The position numbers and the translations under genes are program-made. A DNA stretch of 64,000 bases from the NCBI RefSeq assembly GCF_900156495.1, contig NZ_FTNT01000005.1:205126-269125 (forward strand). Direction: 5' to 3'. Source of the stretch: Williamsia sterculiae. Its GTDB lineage: Bacteria; Actinomycetota; Actinomycetes; Mycobacteriales; Mycobacteriaceae. The notes below the pieces were generated by a model. That model did not search any database. It saw nothing but the letters and a program-made list of their open reading frames with translations, and was not told the DNA's origin. Shown here one piece after another: positions 42,227 through 51,956 of this stretch; position 1 is the first letter of the stretch, and each line of letters begins with the position of its first letter.

Positions 42227-43744
42227 TCAACCGCCGACCACATCGATCCGCGTGGCTCCGTCGCGACGGGGATCGGTGGCCGCCTCCACCGTGGCGTCGG
42301 GATGCAGCAGTGCGGCGATCACCCCGCCGTAATACATCGTCGGGTACGCCTCCCGCATCACCTGTTCATCCGCGCGACCGGCGTGGTGCACGTGCAGCCG
42401 GGGGTGGTCGATGGCAGCCTGCACCGTCATGCCCCCGTTGACGAATCCGGCGATGACCTGTGCGAGCGCGGTCGCGATCCGGTCCGCGCCCGGCGACCCG
42501 ATGGCCAGCATCGCGCCGATGTCCCGCCGCGGGCCGCCCACTCGTCCATCACCTGCCTTCCGGCCGACCGTCGGGGCCATGTTGGACAGCAACCGCCGAC
42601 CCGGCACGAGTCCGTGCAGTCCGTGGGGGTTCAACTCCTGCTCGCCGAGGCAGTTGTTCAGCCAGATGCCGGTGTCCCGGGCGATGAGTCCGGACCCGTA
42701 GCCCGACGACATCGTCAACGAACACGCGGTGCCGTCGGTGTCGACGGTGGACACCTGGACCGTGGAGCCGGAGCCGGGGAACAGGCCACCGCCTCCGGCC
42801 AGCAGAGCCAGGTAGTCGGTCGCCGCCCGGTGAAGATCCCCGGCGGGCTCCAGCATGTCGCGCCGGTATCCGAGCACCGACCGTTGCACGTCCACCAGAC
42901 GATCCACATCGGCAACGTCCCAGCGACCGTCGCGCGGGCGGTCGCCGAGCAGCGCGAGCATGGCCGCCACTCCGACCCCACCGACAGATGGTGGCGGGTT
43001 GGTACCCAGGGTCCAATCACCCGACGAGACCGTCAGCGACGGTCTGACCACCGGGCGGTACGCGGCGAGGTCGTCGACACCGAGCAGCCCGCCGCGGGCG
43101 ACGATGTCGTCGGCGACGGCGATACCGAGGTCTCCTGTGTACATCTCGTCGGGACCACGGGTGCCGATCCGACGCAGGCTGTCGGCCAGTTCCGGGATGC
43201 GGATCGGCGTGTCGTCCGGACCGGACAGCAGTCGTCGGCTCGCGTCGTCGACGCCGTAGATCACGTCGCGGACATATCCGAGATAGAACCGCGAGGCGGA
43301 GCCGAGGGAGAAGCCGTCGGTGGCGACGTCGATGGCCGGCTCGAACAGCGCCTCCCAGGCAGCCGCCCCCCAGCGCCGGTGGGCCTCACCGAACGCCGCG
43401 ACGGCGCCGTGGGTGGCCACCGAACCGGGGCCGACGGTGATCTGGAGGCCACCGCCGTATTCGGTGTCCACGTCGGTGGTGCCGGTGCCGAACCGATGTC
43501 GATGCGACCTGCCGGGCATGTCGACCCAGCCGTCGATGCTCATCGGGGGTGCACCGTCGGCGGTCTGCACCGTGATGAAGGCGCCCGCACTCGGCGAGAC
43601 GATGCCGATCTCGTTGACCATGGTCACCGCGGCGGCGGCCAGCGCGGCATCGACGGCGTTGCCACCGGAACGGACGACTGCCGCACCGGCGTCGGCCGCG
43701 GCGTCCGTCGGTGCACCGATGGCGACTCGCCGGCGCCCGGTCAC
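42227..43744 (-). CDS. Gamma-glutamyltransferase family protein
   Basis: 505 residues from the GTG overlapping the NUDIX TGA; no signal peptide. The large-subunit start VAIGAPTDAAADAGAAVVRS and GGNAVDAALAAA are typical, and the self-processing threonine is likely that of DGTACSLTMSSGYGSGLI. LNNCLGEQELNPHG and GSPGADRIATALAQV match the small subunit. It is shorter than E. coli GGT and apparently cytosolic, so it may be a GGT-like acylase instead of a glutathione scavenger. Confidence 0.85.
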   Translation of the reverse strand: MTGRRRVAIGAPTDAAADAGAAVVRSGGNAVDAALAAAAVTMVNEIGIVSPSAGAFITVQTADGAPPMSIDGWVDMPGRSHRHRFGTGTTDVDTEYGGGLQITVGPGSVATHGAVAAFGEAHRRWGAAAWEALFEPAIDVATDGFSLGSASRFYLGYVRDVIYGVDDASRRLLSGPDDTPIRIPELADSLRRIGTRGPDEMYTGDLGIAVADDIVARGGLLGVDDLAAYRPVVRPSLTVSSGDWTLGTNPPPSVGGVGVAAMLALLGDRPRDGRWDVADVDRLVDVQRSVLGYRRDMLEPAGDLHRAATDYLALLAGGGGLFPGSGSTVQVSTVDTDGTACSLTMSSGYGSGLIARDTGIWLNNCLGEQELNPHGLHGLVPGRRLLSNMAPTVGRKAGDGRVGGPRRDIGAMLAIGSPGADRIATALAQVIAGFVNGGMTVQAAIDHPRLHVHHAGRADEQVMREAYPTMYYGGVIAALLHPDATVEAATDPRRDGATRIDVVGG

Positions 43745-44217
43745 CGGCCGCCGAACTCGAATCGCGCGGTGACCGGATCGTCGACCGCGGACTGGATCCG
43801 CGCCCGCATCTCGTCGGACATCGGCGGCAGGGCATCGAGCGGGAACCACCGTGCGTCGACGCTCTCGTCGTCGGATACGACCGGTTCACCGGAGCGCCAC
43901 GTCATCCGGAAGCACAGGTCGAGGTACTGGCTGACGTCGCCGTTGGGGTAGGTCACCACCTCGGTGACGTGCACCCACACCAGCTTCTCCGGGGTCGCGT
44001 GCACACCGGCCTCCTCGAGGACCTCGCGACCGGCCGAGTCGGCGGGTTCCTCACCGGGGTCGATGATGCCGGTGACGGGGGTCCACTCCCGGTTGTCGGC
44101 GCGTTGCACCAGCAGCACCTCGCCGTCGCGCAGGACCACCGCGGTCACGCCGGACAACCACAACGGGTCGTGACCGATCTTGCTGCGCAGCGACAGGACG
44201 AAGTCAGGAGTGGGCAC
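43741..44217 (-). CDS. NUDIX hydrolase
   Basis: 158 residues. Complete Nudix box GIIDPGEEPADSAGREVLEE followed by AGV, matching GX5EX7REUXEEXGU. The N-terminal PLWLSGVTAVVLRDGEVLLVQ and WTPVTG flank it. Would hydrolyse a nucleoside diphosphate derivative; substrate unknown. Overlaps the GyrI-like gene upstream by 14 bp and the GGT downstream by 4 bp, so all three are co-translated. Confidence 0.9.
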   Translation of the reverse strand: MPTPDFVLSLRSKIGHDPLWLSGVTAVVLRDGEVLLVQRADNREWTPVTGIIDPGEEPADSAGREVLEEAGVHATPEKLVWVHVTEVVTYPNGDVSQYLDLCFRMTWRSGEPVVSDDESVDARWFPLDALPPMSDEMRARIQSAVDDPVTARFEFGGR

Positions 44218-44860
44218 GAGTGCCGATTGTATGCCGGGTCACCGGTTGACGGAGGATCGTGCGCAGCCGGTCCGGGCGGGCCCGGCGCGGGTCGCCGAGG
44301 TAGATCTCGTGATGGGTACCGGTCAGGGCCAGACCCTCGCCAGGGATGAACTCGTCGTGCATCGCGCGTAGCACCGGCCCCTCGTCGTCGTAGGGGCCCA
44401 CATGCAGCGTCTGCACACACAGTCCCTCGTCGAGGGACTGCACCCGCAGTCGGTCCAGCGCTGGCGCGCCGCCCTTACCCGCAACCGTGGCGCGGGCTCG
44501 TTCGACGTCGGCGTCGGTGAGCCACTGCGGGACCAGGCTGAGCAGCGTCCACGTCCAGCGGGACTTGTCGCGGGAGTCGGTGAACGTGTCCATGTCGTCG
44601 GACCACCACAAACCCTCGAGCGGCGGGACGACGTAGTCGTGGCCGAGTTCGCGCCTGCTCGCGAACTTCAACGTGTAGGCGACGGGATAGATGGTGCTCA
44701 CCGCCTCCTGGTAGGCGCGTGCGGTGTTCGGGTCACCATGGCCATCGACCATCAGGTAGCGCATCGGCGGCACGGTGAGCACGACGAACACACCGCGACG
44801 GGCTCGGTAGCTGTCGATCTCTTCGGTGAGCGCGGTCTTGCCGCTGGGGCCCACGGTCAT
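44204..44860 (-). CDS. GyrI-like domain protein
   Basis: 218 residues with the GyrI-like small-molecule-binding fold: PPMRYLMVDGHGDPNTARAY, YVVPPLEGLWWSDD, WTWTLLSLVPQWL and LHVGPYDDEGPVLRAMHDEF. Such proteins bind drugs or hydrolyse cyclopropanoid toxins. It overlaps the AraC/GlxA regulator upstream by 4 bp (ATGA), so the two are likely one transcription unit and the regulator may sense or control the same compound. Confidence 0.85.
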   Translation of the reverse strand: MTVGPSGKTALTEEIDSYRARRGVFVVLTVPPMRYLMVDGHGDPNTARAYQEAVSTIYPVAYTLKFASRRELGHDYVVPPLEGLWWSDDMDTFTDSRDKSRWTWTLLSLVPQWLTDADVERARATVAGKGGAPALDRLRVQSLDEGLCVQTLHVGPYDDEGPVLRAMHDEFIPGEGLALTGTHHEIYLGDPRRARPDRLRTILRQPVTRHTIGTRAHS

Positions 44861-45831
44861 GTCGGCGTCCCGGAGAACGTGCGACGGTAGGCCGACGGCG
44901 ACATCCCGATGCCGCGGCGCAGATGATGGCGCAGGCTGTCGGCGCTGCCGAGTCCCGACGACTCGGCCACGGCGTCGATGGACAGGTCACCGGATTCCAG
45001 GAGTTCGCGGGCGCGGTCGAGGCGGCGGTTACGCACCCACGTGCCGGGTGCCTCGCCGGTCTCGGCGCGGAACCGTCGGTTGAACGTACGGGCGCTCATC
45101 CGCGCGTGAGCGGCGAGCTGCGCCACCGATAGTGGTTCGGTCAGATTGCCCAGCGCCCACTGGCGGGTGGCGGTGGTGGTCTGGTCGGCCGCCTCGGGAA
45201 CCGCGCGGTCAATGAACTGCGCCTGGCCGCCCTCTCGCCACGGCGGCACCACGCACATCCGGGCCACGTGGTTGGCCACCGCGGTGCCGTGGTCGCGCCG
45301 GACGATGTGCAGGCACAGGTCGATACCGGCGGCGAGACCGGCCGAGGTGAGCACGTCGCCCTCGTCGATGAACAGCACCGACTCGTCGAGGTCGACATTC
45401 GGGTATAGCCCGCGGAAGTCGTCGGCGTAGGCCCAGTGGGTGGTCGCGCGCAGACCGTCCAGGCGGCCGGACGCGGCGAGGACGAAGGCGCCGGTGCAGA
45501 TCGAGACCATCCGGGTGGTCGGGCGGATGGTGTCGAAGACCGCGGCCAGGTCGGGTCCGAGTACCCCGTCGCGGCGGCTGGGCACGTGGCGGGTGCCGGG
45601 GATGATCACGGTGTCCGCCGTGGCCACCAGATCCGGTCCACCCTGCGCGACGAGTCGATAGCCGTTGGTCGTGGTCACCGGCGAATCGTCCAGGGCGCAG
45701 GTCAGCACCTCGTAGAGCGGCGCGCCGTCGGCTGAGGTGGCTTCCCCGAAGATCATCGACGGGATCGTCGCATCGAAGCCGATGGTGTCGGGCAGCAGCA
45801 CGACGACCACCCGGTGCGACGTGTTGGGCAT
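44857..45831 (-). CDS. GlxA-type transcriptional regulator (DJ-1/PfpI plus AraC)
   Basis: 324 residues from MPNTSHRVVVVLLPD. N-terminal class-I amidotransferase/PfpI-like domain (ICTGAFVLAASGRLDGLRAT, in which the Cys is at the nucleophile elbow) and C-terminal AraC domain with two helix-turn-helix units (LSVAQLAAHARMSARTFNRR, and DAVAESSGLGSADSLRHHLR). Divergent from an MFS permease with a repeated TGGCA operator between them, so it probably controls both directions. Inducer unknown. Confidence 0.88.
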   Translation of the reverse strand: MPNTSHRVVVVLLPDTIGFDATIPSMIFGEATSADGAPLYEVLTCALDDSPVTTTNGYRLVAQGGPDLVATADTVIIPGTRHVPSRRDGVLGPDLAAVFDTIRPTTRMVSICTGAFVLAASGRLDGLRATTHWAYADDFRGLYPNVDLDESVLFIDEGDVLTSAGLAAGIDLCLHIVRRDHGTAVANHVARMCVVPPWREGGQAQFIDRAVPEAADQTTTATRQWALGNLTEPLSVAQLAAHARMSARTFNRRFRAETGEAPGTWVRNRRLDRARELLESGDLSIDAVAESSGLGSADSLRHHLRRGIGMSPSAYRRTFSGTPT

Positions 45832-45865
45832 GGCACGATCTTCACACATTATGGCAATCGTGCCA
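45831..45865. promoter_or_regulatory. Operator array between GlxA-type regulator and MFS gene
   Basis: GGCACGAT and ATCGTGCC form a perfect inverted repeat with 17 bases between, and TGGCA-ATCG-TGCCA nests in its right part. Three TGGCA half sites in 35 bases suit an AraC-type dimer. Confidence 0.55.
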
Positions 45866-45901
45866 ATGGTGCGCGTGGCGTCGATCTCCGATGCTGGTGA
45901 C

Positions 45902-47227
45902 ATGACCACGCTGAACCGTTCTGCGGGCCGACGAGCACCGGATGATCGTCCCGGAGCGGCGTGGCGCCCGCACTGGGCCTGGATCGTCTCCGCCGTCGCC
46001 TTCGTCGCCATCCTGGGTGCGGCGGGGTTCCGCGCGGTGCCCAGCGTGATGATGGATCCGCTGCACATGGAGTTCGGGTGGTCGCACGCGACCGTCGGCG
46101 CGGCGATGTCGGTGAACATGACGCTCTACGGGGTCACCGCTCCGTTCTCCGCGGCGTTGATGGATCGCTTCGGTGTCCGGCCGGTGCTGGCTACCGCGTT
46201 GCTGTTGATCGCAGCGGGTACCGGACTGGGCACTCTGATGACCGCGAGTTGGCAGCTGATCCTGCTGTGGGGCGTGCTGGTCGGGGTGGGGACCGGTGCG
46301 ATCTCCATGGGGTTCGTGGCGACCGTCTCGACGCGGTGGTTCGTCGAGAAGCGAGGGTTGGTCACCGGTGTGCTGACCGCGGCCAGCGCGACGGGACAGC
46401 TCATCTTCCTGCCCGTCATCGCAGCGGTGACCGATGCGCACGGTTGGCGGTGGGCCTCGGTCATCGTCACGCTGGCCGCGTTGTCGGTGGTGCCGCTGGT
46501 GGCGTTGTTCATCCGCGACCACCCGCGTGACGTCGGGGTCGCCCCGTTCGGTGCGGCGGCGGTCACCGACGCCCCACCCGCCCCGGTGAGCACCTTCGCG
46601 GGCGCCTTCGGCGGCCTGGTGCGCGGCAGTCGGGTGCCCGCGTTCTGGTTGCTCGCGGGCAGCTTCGCCATCTGCGGGATGACCACCAACGGCCTGATCG
46701 GTACACACTTCATCCCCGCCGCCCACGACCACGGGATGCCGACCACGGTCGCTGCCGGACTGCTGGCCACGATCGGCGTCTTCGACGTCGCAGGCACGGT
46801 GTTCTCCGGATGGCTGACCGATCGGATCCGCCCGCAGGTCCTGTTGGTGGTCTACTACCTGGGGCGGGGCGTCTCCCTGGTCTTGCTGCCGATGCTGCTG
46901 TCGCCACACGCGAACCCCAGCACGTGGGTGTTCATCGTCTTCTACGGCTTGGACTGGGTGGCCACCGTGCCGCCGACGATCGCTGTGTGCAGGCAGTACG
47001 TGGGAGCCGCGACCCCGGTGGTGTTCGGGTGGATCTTCGCCGCCCATCAGCTGGGGGCGGCGATCGCGGCCTTCGGCGCCGGATACGTACGCGACGCGCA
47101 AGGCAGCTACACGGTGGCGTTCTACGCGGCGGCCGGGTTGTGCGTGGTGGCCGCGGTGTTCTGTGCGGCCATCCGTTCCCCACGACCCAACCGGGAAGTC
47201 GTCGCGGGGACCGCGTCGGCCGACTGA
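45902..47227 (+). CDS. MFS transporter (monocarboxylate/oxalate-type)
   Basis: 441 residues from MTTLNRSAGRRAP; the upstream open frame overlaps the regulator and is rejected. Twelve predicted helices with the RhmT/OFA-like pattern RAVPSVMMDPLHMEFGWSHA, MDRFGVRP after helix 2, TRWFVEKRGLVTGVLTAAS in the helix 4-5 region and GWLTDRIRPQ in the second half. Likely imports or exports a small carboxylate. Divergently transcribed from the GlxA regulator 70 bp away. Confidence 0.86.
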   Translation: MTTLNRSAGRRAPDDRPGAAWRPHWAWIVSAVAFVAILGAAGFRAVPSVMMDPLHMEFGWSHATVGAAMSVNMTLYGVTAPFSAALMDRFGVRPVLATALLLIAAGTGLGTLMTASWQLILLWGVLVGVGTGAISMGFVATVSTRWFVEKRGLVTGVLTAASATGQLIFLPVIAAVTDAHGWRWASVIVTLAALSVVPLVALFIRDHPRDVGVAPFGAAAVTDAPPAPVSTFAGAFGGLVRGSRVPAFWLLAGSFAICGMTTNGLIGTHFIPAAHDHGMPTTVAAGLLATIGVFDVAGTVFSGWLTDRIRPQVLLVVYYLGRGVSLVLLPMLLSPHANPSTWVFIVFYGLDWVATVPPTIAVCRQYVGAATPVVFGWIFAAHQLGAAIAAFGAGYVRDAQGSYTVAFYAAAGLCVVAAVFCAAIRSPRPNREVVAGTASAD

Positions 47228-47423
47228 CCCGAACGCGAACACTGCCGGTGCGGTATAAAGCCTGAGGGGACTGGACGAGAATTGCTGTGGGGGGCAGGAC
47301 CCGTGCCGCGTGCGGGGGTGCGTAGCGGTTCACCGGGTGTTCATACCGGAATTCTGACGGTTTGTTATGCACCTGTTACTCTCCGTTGGGTCGGTCGAAC
47401 GTGTGGAAAGCTGAGGACAGTTC

Positions 47424-48407
47424 ATGGCGCTACGTACCCGGATGCCGCGGAGAGCCGCGGGGTTCAGGAATCGACTGGCGGTGGGTGCTCTGGCCCTGCT
47501 CGCCGTCGTCTCCGGTGGAGTGATCACCGGCACCGGATCGGCCTCGGCCGCACAGAATGTGGTGCAGGTCTACTCGGCCGCGATGGGTCGCAACATCCCG
47601 GTCTGGATCAGCCACGCACGGACGAACAACGCCGCGACGCTGTACCTGCTGGACGGTCTGCGGGCCCCCAACAACAACAACGGCTGGTTGATCAACACCG
47701 ACGTCCGGTCGTTCTTCGCCAACAAGAACGTGAACGTGGCGATGCCGTTCGGTGGCGCCGGCTCGTTCTACTCCGACTGGGAGCAGCGTGACCCGGTGCT
47801 GGGCAAGGTGAAGTGGGAGACCTTCCTGACCAGGGAACTCCCGGCCTACATGCGCGGCCAGGGCAGCGACGGTCGACGCAACGCCATCGCCGGACTGTCG
47901 ATGAGCGGTACCTCGGCATTGAACCTGACCGCCCACCACCCCGGCTTCTACCAGGCGGCGGCGTCGTACAGCGGTTACCCGATCATCGCGGCTCCCGGGT
48001 TCGCGCAGGGCATTCAGGTGGCGGTCGCCCAGGTCGGCGGAAACCCGGCGAACATGTGGGGTCCGTGGCCCGCGGGCGAGTGGGTTCGCAACGACCCGTC
48101 GCTGAACGTCGGAGCGCTGCGCGGCAAGTCCGTCTACCTCTCTGCCGGTGCGGGACTGCCCGGCGGCGGTGACGACGCGATCAACCCGGCCAGCCCGAGG
48201 TTCAATCCGACGCTGTTCGCCCAGCTGGTCCCGCTGGAGACCGCTGCAGGCATCAGTACCCGGCTGTTCGTGCCGATCGCCCAGGCGGCCGGCGTCCGGT
48301 TGACCACGCAGCTCAGCCCGGTGGGCGACCACTGGTGGCCGTACTGGCAGCGTGGACTGCATCAGTCGTGGTCCACCACCATCGCTCCGGCGCTGGGAAC
48401 CAGCTGA
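47424..48407 (+). CDS. Mycolyltransferase (antigen 85 type) esterase
   Basis: 327 residues. Signal peptide with Arg-rich n-region and cleavage near SASA-AQN (about residue 43). Alpha/beta hydrolase fold of the antigen 85 family: YLLDGLRAPNNNNGW, MPFGGAGSFYSDW, nucleophile Ser in AGLSMSGTSAL and His in VGDHWWPYWQ. These enzymes transfer mycolic acid between trehalose monomycolate and arabinogalactan or trehalose at the cell envelope. Single gene; a strong hairpin follows 22 bases after the stop. It is a good indicator of a mycolic-acid organism. Confidence 0.93.
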   Translation: MALRTRMPRRAAGFRNRLAVGALALLAVVSGGVITGTGSASAAQNVVQVYSAAMGRNIPVWISHARTNNAATLYLLDGLRAPNNNNGWLINTDVRSFFANKNVNVAMPFGGAGSFYSDWEQRDPVLGKVKWETFLTRELPAYMRGQGSDGRRNAIAGLSMSGTSALNLTAHHPGFYQAAASYSGYPIIAAPGFAQGIQVAVAQVGGNPANMWGPWPAGEWVRNDPSLNVGALRGKSVYLSAGAGLPGGGDDAINPASPRFNPTLFAQLVPLETAAGISTRLFVPIAQAAGVRLTTQLSPVGDHWWPYWQRGLHQSWSTTIAPALGTS

Positions 48408-48428
48408 CCTCGAGCGAGCAGAACACAC

Positions 48429-48459
48429 AGGCCCGGCGGACGATGAGTTCGCCGGGCCT
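48429..48459 (+). terminator. Terminator of the mycolyltransferase gene
   Basis: AGGCCCGGCG and CGCCGGGCCT form a perfect 10-bp stem with an 11-base loop, followed by gttgctgt. Confidence 0.75.
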
Positions 48460-48495
48460 GTTGCTGTCCGGGCTCGTTGCTGTCGGGGCGTGTGC

Positions 48496-48645
48496 TCAGG
48501 CGCCGTCAGCGGTGCCCTGTGACCCACCGACGGCGTGGTCGTGCAGGTCTCTGGGACCGTGCTGAGCGGCCTCGTACGCCGCCTCTTGTCGTTGGAGTTC
48601 GTCGGTTCGGCCGATCGCGGTCTCACCCTGATGTGGGAATGTCAT
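48496..48645 (-). CDS. Small acidic protein, 49 residues (MTFPH family)
   Basis: ATG frame MTFPHQGETAIGRTDELQRQ then EAAYEAAQHG, ending DHAVGGSQGTADGA, with GAAGGA 6 bases before the start. It is a clear paralogue of the 55-residue protein at 61131-61298: identical MTFPH start, YEAA in the middle and DHAVGG-QGTADG end. Conservation at both termini with a variable middle argues for real proteins with a shared role. Hydrophilic, no membrane segment, function unknown. Confidence 0.7.
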   Translation of the reverse strand: MTFPHQGETAIGRTDELQRQEAAYEAAQHGPRDLHDHAVGGSQGTADGA

Positions 48646-48798
48646 GGGAGTTCCTTCGGGCTGGTGCTGCCCATCGATTGAACAACCGGTCACACCCGGG
48701 TGGCCTGAATTCGCCGGAATCAGTGGGACGAGCGATGAGTATTCGGACGCGCCAGGGTCTGTACGGATAGCGACGACAACCCGAGAGGAGCGCGACGA

Positions 48799-49164
48799 AT
48801 GACCGTGCAGCACGTATTGGCGGTGGTACCCGTGAGCGATCTCGAGAACGCCCGCGAGTGGTACTCCCGGCTCTTCGACCGCGACCCCGACAACAACCCG
48901 ATGCCGACCCTCGTCGAATGGCAGGTCCTCGCGGGGGCCTGGGTCCAGGTCTTCGTCGACCCCGAGCGGGCGGGATACGCGCAGGTCAATCTGGCCGTCG
49001 ACGATCTCGACGCGGCGGTGGCCGACGTGGCTGGACGGGGTGTCGAGGTGGGGGAGACGGCTGATGCGAACAAGGGTGTGCGACTGGCACCCATCGCCGA
49101 TCCGGATGGCAATGTCATCACCCTGATCGGGGGATTCCGGCCGGTCTACGACGAGGGGCGCTGA
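48799..49164 (+). CDS. Glyoxalase/bleomycin-resistance (VOC) family protein
   Basis: 121 residues, with GAGAGGAG before the ATG. One VOC fold: VLAVVPVSDLENAREWYSRL, LVEWQVLAGAWVQVFVDPER, DLDAAVADVAGRGVEV and IADPDGNVITLIGGF. VOC proteins act as isomerases, dioxygenases or drug-binding proteins; the usual metal Glu is present near the end only in part, so a binding role is possible. Confidence 0.82.
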   Translation: MTVQHVLAVVPVSDLENAREWYSRLFDRDPDNNPMPTLVEWQVLAGAWVQVFVDPERAGYAQVNLAVDDLDAAVADVAGRGVEVGETADANKGVRLAPIADPDGNVITLIGGFRPVYDEGR

Positions 49165-49169
49165 GTCGA

Positions 49170-49376
49170 TCAGGGGGTGTTGCGTTGGCGTCCCTCATGG
49201 GGAAACAGGCGGCGGCGGATGACGAGCCACCAGGCGCCGACGACCACGAACAGGACGATGGCCAGGACCGTCAACCAGCCGGTACCCGTCCACAGGCCGA
49301 AGAACAGCGCGATGGCCGCGACGACGGTCGCGATGTATCCGATGGCCACGCCGGGCCCGAAGCGGTAGGTGTCCAT
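49170..49376 (-). CDS. Small membrane protein, 68 residues
   Basis: MDTYRFGPGVAIGYIATVV with two hydrophobic segments (about residues 9-25 and 29-49) and a basic C-terminal tail (VIRRRLFPHEGRQR). No family recognised. Tail-to-tail with the VOC gene (5 bp). Confidence 0.6.
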   Translation of the reverse strand: MDTYRFGPGVAIGYIATVVAAIALFFGLWTGTGWLTVLAIVLFVVVGAWWLVIRRRLFPHEGRQRNTP

Positions 49377-49544
49377 GTTGCGTCTCCGCACTGTGCGCGA
49401 CCACGGGAGTCGTGGCCGAGAAGTGGCTCACCCGAGATGGTATGCCGTACCGGCCCATCTCATGTCCGGAAGTCGCAGCGCGGCGCGTCCTGGTCGACGA
49501 GGGCCGACGAGAACCGCCGACGGCTGATCCGGTAGACCTCGATC

Positions 49545-50087
49545 ATGGCCGACGACTTCCTGATGCGCATCCACAGCCCCGAATTCCGGTCCATGTCCGA
49601 ACGGGTGCTGCGGGTGACCGCGCTGACCTCTCGGCTGAACGTCCTCCCCTTCGAGGACGACACCGCCAAGGCCGCGCTGTTCGGTCAGATCCTGGGTCGG
49701 CCACTGCCTGACGGCGTCACCATCTACCCGCCCTTCTACACGGACCACGGGCTCAACCTGGACCTGAGCGAGCGCGTCTTCGTCAACCAGGGCTGCACGT
49801 TCCTCGACTATGCGGGCATCCGGATCGGGAAGCGGACGATGATCGCCCCCAAGGCGACCTTCATCACCGTCGGGCACCCCGTGGACACGGCCGATCGCAA
49901 GGTGTGGCTGACCGGCGGGCCCATCGACATCGGCGAGAACGTGTGGATCGGGGCGGGAGCGACGATCCTGCCCGGTGTCACCATCGGGGCCGACGCCGTG
50001 GTCGCCGCGGGTGCGGTGGTCACCGACGACGTTCCCGCCCAGAGCCTGGTCACCGGATCCAAGGCGGTGGTCCGGCGTCGTTGGTGA
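49545..50087 (+). CDS. Maltose/galactoside O-acetyltransferase-like hexapeptide enzyme
   Basis: 180 residues. Left-handed beta-helix built of hexapeptide repeats (VNQGCTFLDYAGIRIGKRTM, then IDIGENVWIGAGATILPGV and TIGADAVVAAGAVV), the catalytic His in ITVGHPVDTADR. An acetyl-CoA-dependent sugar acetyltransferase; sugar not known. Converges directly on the decarboxylase gene, with no bases between the two stop codons. Confidence 0.85.
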   Translation: MADDFLMRIHSPEFRSMSERVLRVTALTSRLNVLPFEDDTAKAALFGQILGRPLPDGVTIYPPFYTDHGLNLDLSERVFVNQGCTFLDYAGIRIGKRTMIAPKATFITVGHPVDTADRKVWLTGGPIDIGENVWIGAGATILPGVTIGADAVVAAGAVVTDDVPAQSLVTGSKAVVRRRW

Positions 50088-51572
<1,485 letters not shown>

Positions 51573-51719
51573 TCAGTGACTGGCGTCGAGTTCGCGGCGC
51601 TGAGCGATCACGAGCAACTCATCCCGGGCGACACCCGCGGGGAGGTTGGAGACGTGGGCATACAGGCGACGGAGGTCTCGCGCGTGGCGGCGGCCGGCAC
51701 GGTACTGAGTGAACGACAT
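51573..51719 (-). CDS. Small basic protein, 48 residues
   Basis: Frame MSFTQYRAGRRHARDLRRLY then AHVSNLPAGV and a final RRELDASH, with AAGGAAAG five bases before the ATG. Strongly basic N-terminal helix, no signal. Its upstream region contains two TGTGTTA repeats 11 bases apart on the plus strand (about 51767-51784). No family recognised; the coding-like codon positions and ribosome site support it. Confidence 0.5.
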   Translation of the reverse strand: MSFTQYRAGRRHARDLRRLYAHVSNLPAGVARDELLVIAQRRELDASH

Positions 51720-51956
51720 GGGTCTTTCCTTGAACTTCGTACTGGTGATTCCGTTCCATCGTGTGTGTTACGACTGTGTTAATCAACCTCGTGAGCTGTG
51801 ACTTTGCTGACGGCCGATGCCGACGACCACGTCGGATCGCGAAAAAGGTGGCGCTGCCCTCGACAAGCCGGTTGAGTTGATGAGGTCCGTAGCATCGAGG
51901 ACGAACCAGCATCTCCGTCGTGCCGCGCACGGCGCTCGAAGCGAATCGAAGGTTGC

